NCBI RefSeq assembly: GCF_030269925.1
Contig: NC_085109.1
Span: 7,874,001 to 7,938,000 of the forward strand
Reading direction: 5' to 3'
Source of the DNA: Bombyx mori
Lineage: Eukaryota > Arthropoda > Insecta > Lepidoptera > Bombycidae
DNA: 64,000 nt
Shown: piece by piece, positions 9,950 through 21,213 of the stretch
Layout: the number at the start of each line of letters is the position of its first letter
How positions within the stretch are numbered: position 1 is the first letter of the stretch
Position numbers and translations under genes: made by a program
The notes under the pieces: generated by a model
Told to the model about the DNA's origin: nothing
The model's database searches: none
The model's input: the letters and a program-made list of their open reading frames with translations, nothing else

Positions 9950-10917
9950 AACGATCTTCCTGACGAAAATCGTTAAATAATCTTTAAAACAAAATTAGAT
10001 TAACGTAAAATAGTTGATATGGATGGGACCTTCACATTTAGTCAATAATCATGTTTACAAATAAGTAGGTGAGGTCTTGTAAAACATTTTCCCTATGATC
10101 ATTATTATAGTGTAAATTTAAATTGACCTAATGTAAATTACAAGTCCCTAAAATATGAACTGTATAATCTGTATTGAGTATAATTTTAAAATTGTCAATT
10201 CGTAAATAAATTTTGGTAACAAAAATATCAAAATATAGATTTTTTAATTAATTGCATTTTCTTTTCAAACGTTTTAAAATATTATTATTTATAGTTTTAG
10301 CTGTTCAAAAGTTGTTGTGTTTGTAAAAAAGTTTTTGGTTACGAATAAAAATAATTATTTAGAAAGGTTGTTTTTTACTTTTGTTTCAACCGAACATAAA
10401 AATAATGTCGATAATAAAAACTTCACTGACGTTGACCTACCATCATTTTATAGTTGAGTAAATTCAGTTTGAAATTCACATGTACCGACCGGTATCGGAT
10501 TATAACTACGTACGAGTAACTCAATTTCACGCACTCAGCATTAGGAAGTACATTCCTACACGGAAATTCCGGCTCTAAAGCTTGAGGAGATCCGGTCCCG
10601 ACGCTGTTTCCATTCTCTGACCTTACCCTTAGCTGCCGGTTTAAACAATATCATCAGAGAAATCCGATTTAGTCCACGATCCTATCTTTACTTGGAATAA
10701 AGATGAATGCAGAAAATGAAAGTTCGAATTTATTCAGCGACTCCGCTATATTTTCACGTAACACCGGCCTATCGCGATCTCATTGTGTGCCTCGCCATTT
10801 GCAAGTATTTACGAAATCATAGATACCTACAACTGCCGCTAACAAATTCATAGAATAGCCTTCCTGTTATGTTACGTTACGTCCTTAAATATATGTAACT
10901 ATAACTATACTGAGTAT
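9950..10917. other. Transporter 3' UTR and intergenic DNA
   Basis: The stretch is AT-rich with no ORF of note. Positions 10480-10680 are less AT-rich but show no motif that could be assigned. Confidence 0.4.
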
Positions 10918-11164
10918 TTTTTTATTTTTATTGCTTTGGTGTTTGGACGAGCTCACAGCCCACCTGGAGTAAAGTGGTTACTGGAGCCCATAGACATCCA
11001 CAACGTAAATGCGCCACCCATCTTGAGATATAAGTTCTAAGATCTCAGTATAGTTACAACGACTGCCCCACCCTTCAAACCGAAACGCATTACTGCTTCA
11101 CGGCAGAAATAGGCGGGGTGGTGGTACCTACCCGCGCGGACACACAAGAGGTCCTACCACCAGT
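10918..11164 (-). repeat. Bm1-type SINE, 5'-truncated
   Basis: It matches the reverse complement of the Bm1 tail, from TTTTTATTGC to GTCCTACCACCAGT. It forms an inverted pair with 11253-11404. Confidence 0.92.
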
Positions 11165-11252
11165 TGAAAAGAGTATAGTAATAATGTAACTATAGTATAG
11201 TAATAAGTATATATAGTATATAATAAGTATATAATAGTATAAGTATAGTAAT
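11165..11252. repeat. AT-rich tandem simple repeat
   Basis: Variants of GTATAGTAATAAGTATATA and AATGTAACTATA repeat several times. It lies between two inverted SINEs and may have grown from the SINE word GTAACTATACT. Confidence 0.7.
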
Positions 11253-11404
11253 AATGTAACTATATTGAGACCTTAGAACTTATATCTCAAAGTGGGCAGT
11301 GGCATTTACGTTGTAGATGTATATGGGCTCCGGTAACCACTTAACACCAGGCGGGCTGTGAGCTCGTCCAGACAATTTGGCAATAAAAAAAATAAAAATA
11401 AAAA
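11253..11404 (+). repeat. Bm1-type SINE, strongly 5'-truncated
   Basis: It starts inside the tail at GAGACCTTAGAACTTATATC and ends in CAATAAAAAAAATAAAAATA. Confidence 0.88.
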
Positions 11405-11879
11405 TGAAAGAAAATGCTGTAAAGGCAGTAAATACGCCTTTAATTAATTGAGTACAAAATCTGAAGTCTTATAATACAACGTGACATTGATAAGTATGAA
11501 TATCATCGCTATATTCAGAACTCAGAACTCGTCATACTCAGAAACGGCTGGACTGAGTCCGATAAAATTTACACGAAATCTTCGGATTAGCCTTAAGGGG
11601 AATCTTATTTAGTTTCGTAGCGATCGCATCAAAATCAAATCAAAGCAAAAAGGGCTGGGTCCGATTCGTTTTTGATAGTTTCTTCTCACTAGCATGTACT
11701 ATTGAATGTTCCGAAAGCTATTCCTATTGTTTTTTGACATAGAATATAAACGATAGCCCTGCTTTGTACAATTACATTTAAAAAAAAAATGCAACTCAAC
11801 CGATTCGATACTAAAGTAGAATGTCGAACATATAGCTTAGCAGTAGTCAAAGTTTGAATACAGTAATAGTCACAGTATC
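11405..11879. other. No recognisable gene
   Basis: The stretch is AT-rich. The block 11540-11640 (CAGAAACGGCTGGACTGAGT...) resembles an old dispersed repeat but no second copy is evident here. Confidence 0.35.
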
Positions 11880-12350
11880 GTGAGCTAATTACTCATTTGA
11901 AGCAACTAAAAAAACTCTCATATTTGTACAAACTGAATTTTTTTTGTCTACTTATCAATTGTTTCCGTGACATAAACGATCGTCAAATTATGAACATTTT
12001 TTTTTATTGCTTAGATGGGTGGACGAGCTCACAGCCCACCTGGTGTTAAGTGGTTACTGGAGCCCATAGACATCTAGAACGTAAATGCGCCACCCACGGT
12101 CAAATATAAGTTCTAAGGTCTCAAGTATAGTTACAACGGCTGCCCCACCCTTCAAACCGAAACGCATTACTGTTTCACGGCAGAAAACATTAGAATTAAT
12201 CACTTCTATCAATAGTAGAAAACTCAATTGCGTCAAATAATACACGACAAAATAAGATGAATCTATCAAGATGGCCATCCAAAAACGTACGAAACATTCC
12301 TTTCAATATAAATAGTTAAGTACGAATCTTGTCTAAAGAGTCGTACATGT
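11880..12350 (+). repeat. Dispersed repeat, copy A, split by a SINE
   Basis: Words such as TTACTCATTTGAAGCAA, TTGACATAAAC, ATGGCC(A/G)TC(C/T)AAAAACGTA and TTGTCTAAAGA occur in the same order at 15531-15788. In this copy a Bm1 SINE sits in the middle (12000-12185). No coding capacity is seen. Confidence 0.7.
12000..12185 (-). repeat. Bm1-type SINE inside repeat copy A
   Basis: A minus-strand Bm1 tail is truncated at GGCAGAAA. The direct repeat AACATT at 11994-11999 and 12186-12191 is a likely target-site duplication. The uninterrupted copy at 15531 gives the empty site. Confidence 0.9.
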
Positions 12351-12583
12351 CGTTTCACAAAGACAACACGGAAATGTAAATCAGAAATCAATTCTCATCA
12401 AGTGATTTCGTAATTTAAATTGTAATGATAACGTTCAGCTAATGAGATTCAAAACGGTAATTTAATTCAGTATTCAGAATAGACAAAATCGTCCATCATA
12501 ACGGCCGTAATTAAGACGAACAAGGGCTACTCGCGTGCACCGAATACATTTGCGGAAGGATTATGGTAATTGCAGCTCTATAA

Positions 12584-13680
12584 CAGCCTGGCCACGGGAC
12601 ATTCGCCGATGCGAATATTCGCGCGGTGCGAACGGCGAAGCGTCTAGCGACTAAAATAAGAGCATAGAAATGTACCTAACAAGCCACGCGCACCGGCGAC
12701 CGGCGAAGCGACCGGCGAAATGTACCGAGCGAATCGCGCGATGCGGCGGGCGAGCAAAACAAATGCATGAATACGGACGGCGCGAGCCACGGAGTCGAGC
12801 GGTAGTCGCGGCGAATAGTACAGTGATTAAATGAGTTTAGTTGTTTTCGCCGCGAAAAATTAACGCCGAAATTTTTATATTTTTTATTTATTTTTTATTT
12901 TATATTTTTAAAGTCGTCGTGGCCTAACTAACGGACGTCCGGTGCAATCGTGTTGAGCGATGCACCGGTGTTCGAATATCAGGCGGGTACCAATTTTTGT
13001 AATGAAATACGTACTCAACAAATGTTCACGATTGATTTCCACGGTGAAGGAATAACATCGTGTAATAAAAATGAAATCCTCAAAATTATAATTTGCGTAA
13101 TTACTGGTGGTAGGACCTCTTGTGAGTCCACACGGGTGGGTACTACCACCCTGCCTATTTCTGCCGTGAAGTAGTAATGCGTTTCGGTTTGAAGGGTGAG
13201 GCAGCCATTATAACTATACTTGAGACCTTAGAACTTATATCTCAAGGTGGGTGGCGCATTTACGTTGTGGATGTCTATGGGCTCCAGTAACCACTTAACA
13301 CAAGGTGAGCTGTGAGCTCGTCCACCCATCTAAGCAATAAAAAAAAAATAGCTGAAATACTAGCTAGACCAGCTATTTGGAAGTCTAGCCACCCAAAGTA
13401 TTTCTCGTACTTCTTGTGGAATTCTCCATCTATAGGTATACTCCGCTTCTTATTCAAATCATGTACTTCACAATCTTTTCCAAATAATAGGTCCTGAACC
13501 AAAAAACTATTAATTTGTAAGCAATATCGAGATAATTTCGATATAGACATTTCGCTGTCGGACTTCCTTACTAGTCGCGGCGGCGAACGTGAGTACCCGT
13601 GGCCTGCAAACGGTGCTGCGCGAATGGTCGCCTCGTCCACCGCTTCGCTGTTCGCACCGCCGATCCCCGTGGCCAGGCCG
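12584..13680. mobile_element. Harbinger-like non-autonomous DNA transposon
   Basis: The ends are inverted: C(A/G)GCCTGGCCACGGG starts at 12584 and its complement ends at 13680, with 14 of 15 positions matching. The trinucleotide TAA lies directly outside both ends (12581-12583 and 13681-13683), the size and sequence type of PIF/Harbinger target duplications. Inside both ends is GC-rich DNA with GGTGCGAACRGCGAAGCG. No transposase could be recognised. A Bm1 SINE occupies 12912-13350, so the element proper is about 655 bases. The superfamily call rests on the TAA duplication alone. Confidence 0.6.
12912..13350 (+). repeat. Bm1-type SINE, full-length
   Basis: It includes the tRNA-like head: CGTCGTGGCCTAACTAACGG (A box, changed from the usual CTAAAGGATAAG) and GGTGTTCGAAT (B box). 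The tail ends in a long A run. Confidence 0.92.
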
Positions 13681-13885
13681 TAACGTGGAAACCTTCGGGG
13701 ATACTCGGACGGCATATTTCGTTCAACCTTTCTCGTTAAGTACTTAGCCGGAATAATAACGACTAAAGGTCTCCTTTCAAATGTCTCCTATTCTGTAGCT
13801 TTAGATTAAGAATCGTTTTCCTATTCCAATGTTATTTGTACAGCTTTTAGAAACATTCAAGGACATTTTACTGTCATATGTAAAC

Positions 13886-13969
13886 AGTGGGTTGGCTCTG
13901 CCCCTGGCATTGCTGAAGTCCATGGGCGACGGTAACCACTAACCATTAGGTGGGCAATAAAAAAAAAAT
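13886..13969 (+). mobile_element. LINE tail fragment, same family as 54720
   Basis: GGCTCTGCCCCTGGCATTGC, GAAGTCCATGGGCGACG and ACCATTAGGTGGGC match the 3' UTR of the LINE fragment at 54720-55083 read on its sense strand. It ends in an A run. Confidence 0.75.
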
Positions 13970-15212
13970 TGTCATATAAATTATATAATATAAATCGTAT
14001 AATTAATTCACAAAAAGAAACTTTCGAAAATATCCGTTTGCTTTTTGTTTTTTATCCGCACATATTTTAATTTAAAAAATAATAAAAACCTTTAACTTTG
14101 AAATTCAATGTTCAATTTTGATCAGAAGTCAGAAGCACAGAGTACAAATAAAATTGCCGGATTAAGCTCATTACTTTCGCAGAGTGCTTCGATTCAATTC
14201 GGTAATGATGGATTTCAATTATTGCTGACCTCAAACAGCTTGTGAAAGTGAAGTTGATTACATTACAAAACTTTTTATCCAATTACCTTAATGATTTATA
14301 AATACAGTAACTAAGAGTAGCTTATTATAAAAAATATGTTTAAATACATATTTAAATATTAGTTTAATGTAAATATTGTAATATTTAGAACTCAGGATAA
14401 TGCCGGATATTAATAAAACAACAAAATATCTTTTAAACGAGCAATTCTTGTATATATATAATCTGAATCTCGGAAACGGCTCCAACGATTTTCATAAAAT
14501 TTAATAGGTATACAGGAGATTTCGGGGGCGATAAATCAATCTAGCTACGATTTATTTTCAGAAAATGTTGTTTTATTCGTGTTTTCAATAATCAACTCTT
14601 CCCGACATCTATTGACGAATAATAATACTACTTTTCTTAATTGAGGGCAACTCACCGCTTTAAAGACACAACAAGATTGCATCATCAAAAAAAAAACCGA
14701 GCAAAACTCGGTCATCATCTAGTATTTTCAATGATACCAGCAACACCCCATTACGTCAAAGTCAAAGTTGGCAGAATCAAATAACTTTTTCGAACTGCTG
14801 AACATTTATCTGCATAGATAGGTGACAATTAGGATCGAGCAGTTTATGAGAATCCTATTACACGCTTTCGGATCCAAGAGGAGTAAACAAAACTAATTTC
14901 TATGCAAATTTTATATAACAGGTTTTACTAAGGTAAGGCGAAAGTTGATCGTAGCTATTTAAGTTTACTGAACGAACCTTATCTTGGCGGGTAAGGGTGA
15001 GATTAAAGTACGTAAATTTCTGTACAATAAATGGGCTCATACTTTTGATTGATTAACTTACTTCACGTCAGCAAAGACTGAGTTGAATATTCTTAAAATC
15101 ACTTGGCTCGGTAGCTAACCTATCTTATTTAAATTAAATTAGAATATTACGATTTTTCATAAATTAAAAGTTACATTTCGGAGATCTTAAGCTGGTCCCC
15201 CTACTTAAGCTA
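13970..15212. other. Intergenic, no gene seen
   Basis: The stretch is AT-rich. Block 14460-14650 (CTCGGAAACGGCTCCAACGA, TTTCGGGGGCGATAAATC) looks like an old dispersed repeat. CCGAGCAAAACTCGG at 14697-14711 is a small hairpin. Confidence 0.35.
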
Positions 15213-15300
15213 AAGTCGCCATAGCCCAGGGGTTAAGGACACCCGGTGCACTCTTATTAAGTAAAGCTACTACATCCAGGTTACCAAATCCAATAAAATA
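15213..15300 (+). repeat. Degenerate tRNA-like SINE head
   Basis: CGCCATAGCCCAGGGGTTAA and CACCCGGTGCACTC resemble the Bm1 head (GTGGCCTAAAGGATAAG, GTCCGGTGCATTC). The B box is lost. Confidence 0.4.
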
Positions 15301-15404
15301 ATATAAAAAATCAAACCAGCGACAGCTATTTTAAATTTTCCGTAATTATTAGTGAAGTATTGTGACCCCGCACGACTGGATATATCTGGACTATCCTGCC
15401 TACT

Positions 15405-15530
15405 TTTATCATACATTCCAGTTTCAAGGGTAAGGCAAACGTTAACACTATTCAGGCTTCGACCTTAACCCTTAATGTAGCTGATACTTTGTCTATGGAC
15501 TCCGCTATCTACTTAAAATTAGATTAACCG
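15405..15530 (+). repeat. Old, diverged Bm1-like SINE
   Basis: CAGTTTCAAGGGTAAGGCAA, CTTTGTCTATGGACTCCG and AACCGTGAGCTC keep the order of Bm1 words with many substitutions. It runs directly into repeat copy B. Confidence 0.5.
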
Positions 15531-15788
15531 TGAGCTCTTTACTCATTTGAAGCAAATAAAAAACTCATATTTATACAAACAGAAACTTTTGCCTATAAAT
15601 CAATCGTTTTCTTGACATAAACAATCTACAATTAATGAACATTTTTATCATAGAGTTAAAGAGTTAATCAAATCTATCAGTAGTGATAGTAATAATCTAA
15701 AATAATATGAAAATGGCCGTCTAAAAACGTATGAATTATTCGTTTCAATATAAATAATTACAACACATCTTGTCTAAAGATTTGTATA
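15531..15788 (+). repeat. Dispersed repeat, copy B (uninterrupted)
   Basis: This is the counterpart of 11880-12350 without the SINE. It is AT-rich with no ORF. Confidence 0.65.
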
Positions 15789-16037
15789 TTTTAATTGTAT
15801 TTGTAGACTTATTGTATCACGTAATTTATCTCTATTTCACTTTAGAGCTAGTAATACGATTTAAATACCTAAGAACTTTAATCGAACTGCAAAGTTGCCT
15901 AATTCTCTTTGCGATCTAATTCTAATCTAATTTCTGAGAGCTTATATTCTCATTTTAGTTTCAGTTTTGCCTCATTTCAAAATGTATCATTATTTGTTAT
16001 TAAATTTGTAGCTCATAATAACTATGCCAATATTTTT

Positions 16038-16484
16038 GTCGTCGTCGTGGCCTAAAAGATAAAACGTCCGGTGCATTCGTATCGAGCGATGCACTGGTGT
16101 TCGAATCTCGCTGGCGGGTACCAATTTTTCTAATGAAATACGTACTCAACAAATGTTCACGATTGTCTTCCACGGTGAAGGAATAACATCGTGCAATAAA
16201 AATCAAACCCGCAAAGTTATAATTTGCGTAATTACTGGTGGTAGGACCTCTTGTGAGTCTGCACGGGTAGGTACCACCGCCCCGCCTATTTCTGCCGTGA
16301 AGCAGTGATGCGTTTCGGTTTGAAGGGTGGGGCAGCCGTTGTGACTATACTGAGACCTTAGAACTATATCTCAAGGTGTGTGGCGCATTTACGTTGTAGA
16401 TGTCTATGGGCTCCAGTAACCACTTAACACCAGGTGGGCTGTGAGCTCGTCCAAACACCTAAGCAATAAAAATAAAAAAATAAA
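16038..16484 (+). repeat. Bm1-type SINE, full-length with target duplication
   Basis: The complete head has GTCGTCGTGGCCTAAAAGAT and the B box GGTGTTCGAATCTC; the tail ends in CAATAAAAATAAAAAAATAA. The direct repeat AATATTTTT at 16029-16037 and 16485-16493 marks the target duplication, giving a length of about 447 bases. Confidence 0.94.
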
Positions 16485-16493
16485 AATATTTTT

Positions 16494-17134
16494 TTAAATT
16501 GAATTGAATAATTCGGTTCGTAAACGTGTCCTAAATATTACATAAGACTTTAAATAAAAATTATTTACTTTTATATTCTGAAAGCCGAAAATTTTATCAC
16601 GTGCAGAGGAAAATGTTCCAAAAGTATAATTTGCTTTCGACTATTAGTGGAGTCCTAAATAAATTATACAAAATCCCAAAGTTATATTTGACATGCTAAA
16701 ATAAGCCCAGAGTATTTTTATTGGTTACATTTATAAAATAAACGTTTTAGAGAAACCGTTAAAAATTTCAAGGCGGAAAACATTAATAAAACAAATAGAT
16801 CATGACCTTGTTTTTCGCGAACAGTTTTGTGGTCGATTCCAATCGTATATTAAAATAAATAGCTTCAAGGCGTCAAGCAACCGAAATAATCGTGATATTT
16901 ATTGGAAACTCTTCAAATACTGTCATTAATGTCTCTGACATAATAGCACTATAAAAATAAAATATTACCAGGTCATCAAATCTTAAAAGAAAATAACAAT
17001 GATATTCTTGATGATTATAGTAGCCCTACTTACATTTATTATTTCTCGTTCTTTAGACTGTAAATTTTCATAAAGATACACTAGACGTGCTCCACGATTT
17101 CCCCCGCTTCATATTTGTAATTCAGAAAGATATA
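16494..17134. other. No recognisable gene
   Basis: AT-rich DNA with no ORF over 60 codons and no recognised repeat. Confidence 0.4.
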
Positions 17135-17270
17135 TTTTTTTGCCCTTGTAGACTGACGATCACACTGCTCACCTGATGGCTGGCACCGTCGCTCGTGGAC
17201 ATCAGCAATGGTAGGGGTACAACTTAGTCGAGGCCTTCTGCTAAGGACTGCCCTCATGTATAAGGGCTGC
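17135..17270 (-). mobile_element. LINE tail fragment, diverged
   Basis: TGCCCTTGTAGACTGACGAT and TGGACATCAGCAATGGTAGG match GCCCTTGTAGGCAGTTGAGC and TGGACTTCAGCAATGCCAGG at 54725-54800. A further piece of the same tail (GCATGGCTGAACCGCTGCCT, AGGACTCCTTCCAAATTTAT) is at about 17705-17770, so the copy appears interrupted by about 430 bases of unrelated DNA. Confidence 0.6.
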
Positions 17271-17770
17271 CTTTAGGGAGAAATTCCAAAACATAGCTAT
17301 TGCTTAATATATACGGCATTCATATCTTAAGGATTAAAATGAGATCCAGATTCATGAGATGAGGACACAGAATTGGAAAGACCCTTTTCGAATCGACTTT
17401 TAGGCAATTAAAATCAGGTTACCTAAAGTGGTCAATGGGCAACCTTGTAGGTATTATAAAAAAAAAAATTAAGTGTTTTTCAAATGGTAATATAATCACC
17501 ATCGATAATACGATAATATCATAAAATAACCTTCACTTAATCTGTATTCTGTGGAGTTAAATTGTACGAACTGAATGAAGTTGCAACTTGCCCTCTTCAG
17601 CTCTCGCAACATTTTGAAAGCCAATTTAACTTTACCTTCCAAGTCAGTCCGAAACACAGCACCTCTCGAAATATCCACTGAATCAATGGCCAATAAGCGA
17701 TACCAGGAGCATGGCTGAACCGCTGCCTACTGTTTAGGACTCCTTCCAAATTTATCCTTTTATGAAGAAA

Positions 17771-18974
17771 AAAGTCAAGGCTTTCAGGATTTAATCTTGA
17801 GCATCATAGGCAAGCTTCGAGCCATTTTCACTAAAACATTTTATTTCAGATACTTAAATAAATTTTATGATAAGCACCATCGTAAAATAAACGCCATCAA
17901 TACCTTTCCAAGCCGTAAAAATTCACGATCCTTTCTAATAAAGTCGAGCTTGCTTTAAAATAAACCTTAATATTTTTAGAATAGTTAACATAATAGTATT
18001 TAATTATTCAGCATTATGCATAATTGCTTGATCCTTATTTAAATTAAAACAAAATTAAAAACTTACACTCTCGCGAACACAAACCAAAAAATTACAAATT
18101 TGCCAGATTGCAAATGGAGAAAAGTAACTAATAAGAGTGAAAGGATCAGGAAATATAAAAAATAGACGATGCTACAATGACTATAATAAAACTTCGAAGG
18201 AAATTGACAGGCCACGTGGTAAAACCTACGGAAGACTGAAATCATAAAATCAATGACGAGAATGACAACCACCCAGACAAGAAGATGACAAAAACAAACA
18301 CAGAAGTGGCAATGAGACAAGAAAGAACAAAGCTAAAAAGAAAAGAAAAAGAATACAAAAAAATGGAATTGAACTTTCCTGGTTGAGTAAACAGACGAAT
18401 TAACTGACCAATAAGCCTACAACAACAATGTAAGTAACGACAAACTATTTTAATCAGCAGTGGTATATTAATGTTTGTATTGTAGTTCGTAGTTATTGCG
18501 TATAATATTCGTACTACAACTGATTACGATACTAATTGTGTATCCAAGTAAAGTTCTATATTGTAATGATATTAAATTAAAAACAAACAAAAAAAGATTA
18601 ACATTTTCATTTAAATCGTATTTAATGTACTATTTCTGCATGTTTTCAGTAAAGTCCTATGCTCAATTGCTAAAGTCTGATAAAATAATTCCTTTTGATC
18701 TAATCTGACTATCTATAACTTTTCTATTTATGAAGTAAGTTTGAGAAATAAATGCAGATTCGGAATCATTTAAGTTTCAATAAAAAAACGAAATCCTCTT
18801 TTTCTAAGGGAAAAATATTTTTTTTTCTTGATTGAAAGAAAATTAAGAAAAAGATAAATAAAAAGTAGGAAAATATAAAGGCTCAATATTTATTATTATC
18901 TATCTTCTATCTCTATATATAAAAACTCGTGACTCGCAAGAATCGTGTATATAAAATTGAGATTTTATAGAATA
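17771..18974. other. Intergenic, no gene seen
   Basis: AT-rich DNA. Short ORFs on both strands have low-complexity composition and no exon borders. Confidence 0.4.
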
Positions 18975-19288
18975 CTAGCTGACCCGGCAGACTTCGTAGT
19001 GCCTCAATCATCGATATATTACCACTCGATAAATAAAATACCTAAGATTTTGTATAAAATAAACTAAACAAACAAAAGGAATCCGTCCAACGCCGCGACG
19101 GGGGACACATCATAGGAAAAACAAAATTATTATTTTTATTTAATTCCGAGCATTTTCATATTTATCTACCTTTTAAATCTTCTTTGGACTTCCACGAATA
19201 ATTCAAGACCAAAATTAACCAAATCAGTCCAGTCTTTCTCGAGTTTTAGCGAGACTAACGAACAGCAATTCACATTTATCTATATAGA
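18975..19288 (-). mobile_element. Non-autonomous Helitron-like element, family A
   Basis: Same ends and interior as 7579-7868 (CTAGCTGACCCGGCAGACTT ... CAGCAATTCA ... TATATAGA). It is 314 bases long. Confidence 0.72.
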
Positions 19289-19693
19289 AGATAGAAGATA
19301 AAACTTTTCCAATGATTTCCAAGAATTTGATCAACATAACATTTTCTTGACTAAACTAAACAAATGTTTAGAAGAAAATGATATATCCAGTCCATCAAAA
19401 ATCAAATACAATTTTTCGTGTCGAAAAATCGAGATCACCTCTACAACATGAACGATTTTCGAACATCAAAGCGCAGATAGATGTTTTGGGAGTGTAAATA
19501 AAATAGATCGTTCAATAAACGAGTAGAGCGAGCCAGGTGAACGTCTGTAATCCCCTGGGTGACACTCTAATCGGAGGCTTTCAACGTATCCGACTGCTTT
19601 ATGCCATGAAAATAAACAGTGAATTCTTTAGAACTGTAGAAAACTTCGTTTGAGTTCGAGTCAATAAGGCCAAGGCAAATTATAATGTAACTA

Positions 19694-19942
19694 CTAGCGA
19701 CCCGCCCTCGCTTCGCTTCGGAAACATTAAAACACACATGAAACAAAAAAAAAAAAATATTAAAAAAAGTAGCCTATGTTCATCAGGGACAATGTCGGCT
19801 TCTAATGGAAAAATAATTTTTCAAATCGGTCCAGTAGTTTCGGAGCCTATTCGAAACAAACAAACAAACAAATCTTTCCTCTTTATAATATTAGTATAGA
19901 TATAGATTAGTATAGATATAGATTAGTATAGATATAGATACA
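19694..19942 (-). mobile_element. Helitron-like element, family C, with terminal tandem repeat
   Basis: Minus-strand copy CTAGCGACCCGCCCTCGCTT ... ATAATATTAGTATAGA (19694-19900). It is followed by about three units of (TATAGATTAGTATAGA), apparently grown from its 5' terminus. It is almost the mirror image of 55160-55376. Confidence 0.68.
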
Positions 19943-20761
19943 TGATAAGAGCCCTCTTCACAGTTCAAGATTAACTGTATTATGAAAAACAGAAACTTTA
20001 AAATCAAGTTTACAATAAAAAGACAAATTCAAACAATAAAATTTTATTCAGCAAAATATTCGGTGGCCGACATTTTTTACTCTCTTCATCTCATAAAATG
20101 GAAAAAAATTGTGCTTAATGGAAAAAAATTACTTAATAAATGAAGTCTTCACGTGTAGCTGAGATAAATCACACGTGCTCCTTATTTTCTCTAAGTATAC
20201 AATATAATGTATTATACTTTCAGCGATTTCGAATTATAATGTCATATTACTATCTGAATGAAGACGATTTTTACTTTATTTCCGTGTTTATGATTTAATT
20301 TTATTATACGAACAAATTCAGCTGAAAACACTTCTTTGCAAATTTTCATGATCATCCGTTGACAGTAAAGTAACAAAGTACTCACTCAACACGAAGTCGC
20401 GTATTTCATCGACTCACGAATAACTAACAACAGGAAGAAAATTATGCATCAAAAACAAAGCACGTTCCACTATTGGTATCCGCATACCAAATACGTGACC
20501 AGAATATTCTGGAAGGAGCAAAAATATCGGAAAACTGACGTTATAAGGCAAGACGTGTTTATTTTCGTTATTATTCACCGAGACATGTTTTGATATTAGA
20601 TTGCACTCATTAGCATAAAAAGGCGAGAAATTAGTAAACTAATTAGACAAGCTTTCAAGTTGATTGAAAGCTTAATATTAAGTTCAGTAAAATTTGAAAT
20701 AACTAATGAATTTAAGTTCGTATTACTTCGTGTCCTTTTTCTGTTGGTCGTTCTATAATTA
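19943..20761. other. Intergenic, no gene seen
   Basis: AT-rich DNA without recognised repeats or exons. Confidence 0.4.
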
Positions 20762-21213
20762 CTAGTGGCCCCGCAGTAGTCGAAATTCGACTATAATTAA
20801 TTGAAATTATATGTTTGAGCATTGTTATGGTTCTATTGTCAAACACTATTATAATTCGATAATATAATCACAGTATTCGCCAAAACTGCGCTATAGATCA
20901 ATAATATTAAAGACAAACAATATTAATCTATTTTCAATTCGACCACAGACTTTAAACAATGATAAAAGTTTCCCAATTGACAGTAAGCAAATAGTATATT
21001 TTAATGTAGGCATGTGTTGTGTCAAATACATGGTAGTATGTGTAATGTTTTCTTTATTGATTTAAAGTATCCTTTATGCATTATTTATAAAAAAAATAGT
21101 ATTGTGCACTCCTTCTATAAATTCTCTATAAGTGTGAGAAATTTCATACTCCTCCGTCCGCGCAATTTTCGTAAAAAGGGGTGCAAAGTTTTTGCTTCAC
21201 GTATTAATATATA
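20762..21213 (-). mobile_element. Non-autonomous Helitron-like element, family B
   Basis: On the minus strand it starts near TATATATTAATACGTGAAGC and ends with the perfect hairpin AGTCGAATTTCGACT, ten bases and CTAG|T. Hairpin plus CTRR is the Helitron 3' signature. Other copies are at 51370 and 52289. The 66-codon ORF inside is not a known protein. Confidence 0.75.

Noticed and set aside
13275..13715. 146-codon minus-strand ORF
   Set aside because: It runs from the Harbinger-like right end into the SINE tail; the C-terminal part is SINE sequence and the N-terminal part is GC-rich transposon end, with no recognised transposase.
18063..18320. 85-codon hydrophobic minus-strand ORF
   Set aside because: Low-complexity AT-rich DNA reads as Phe, Leu and Val by composition; no splice context or family match.
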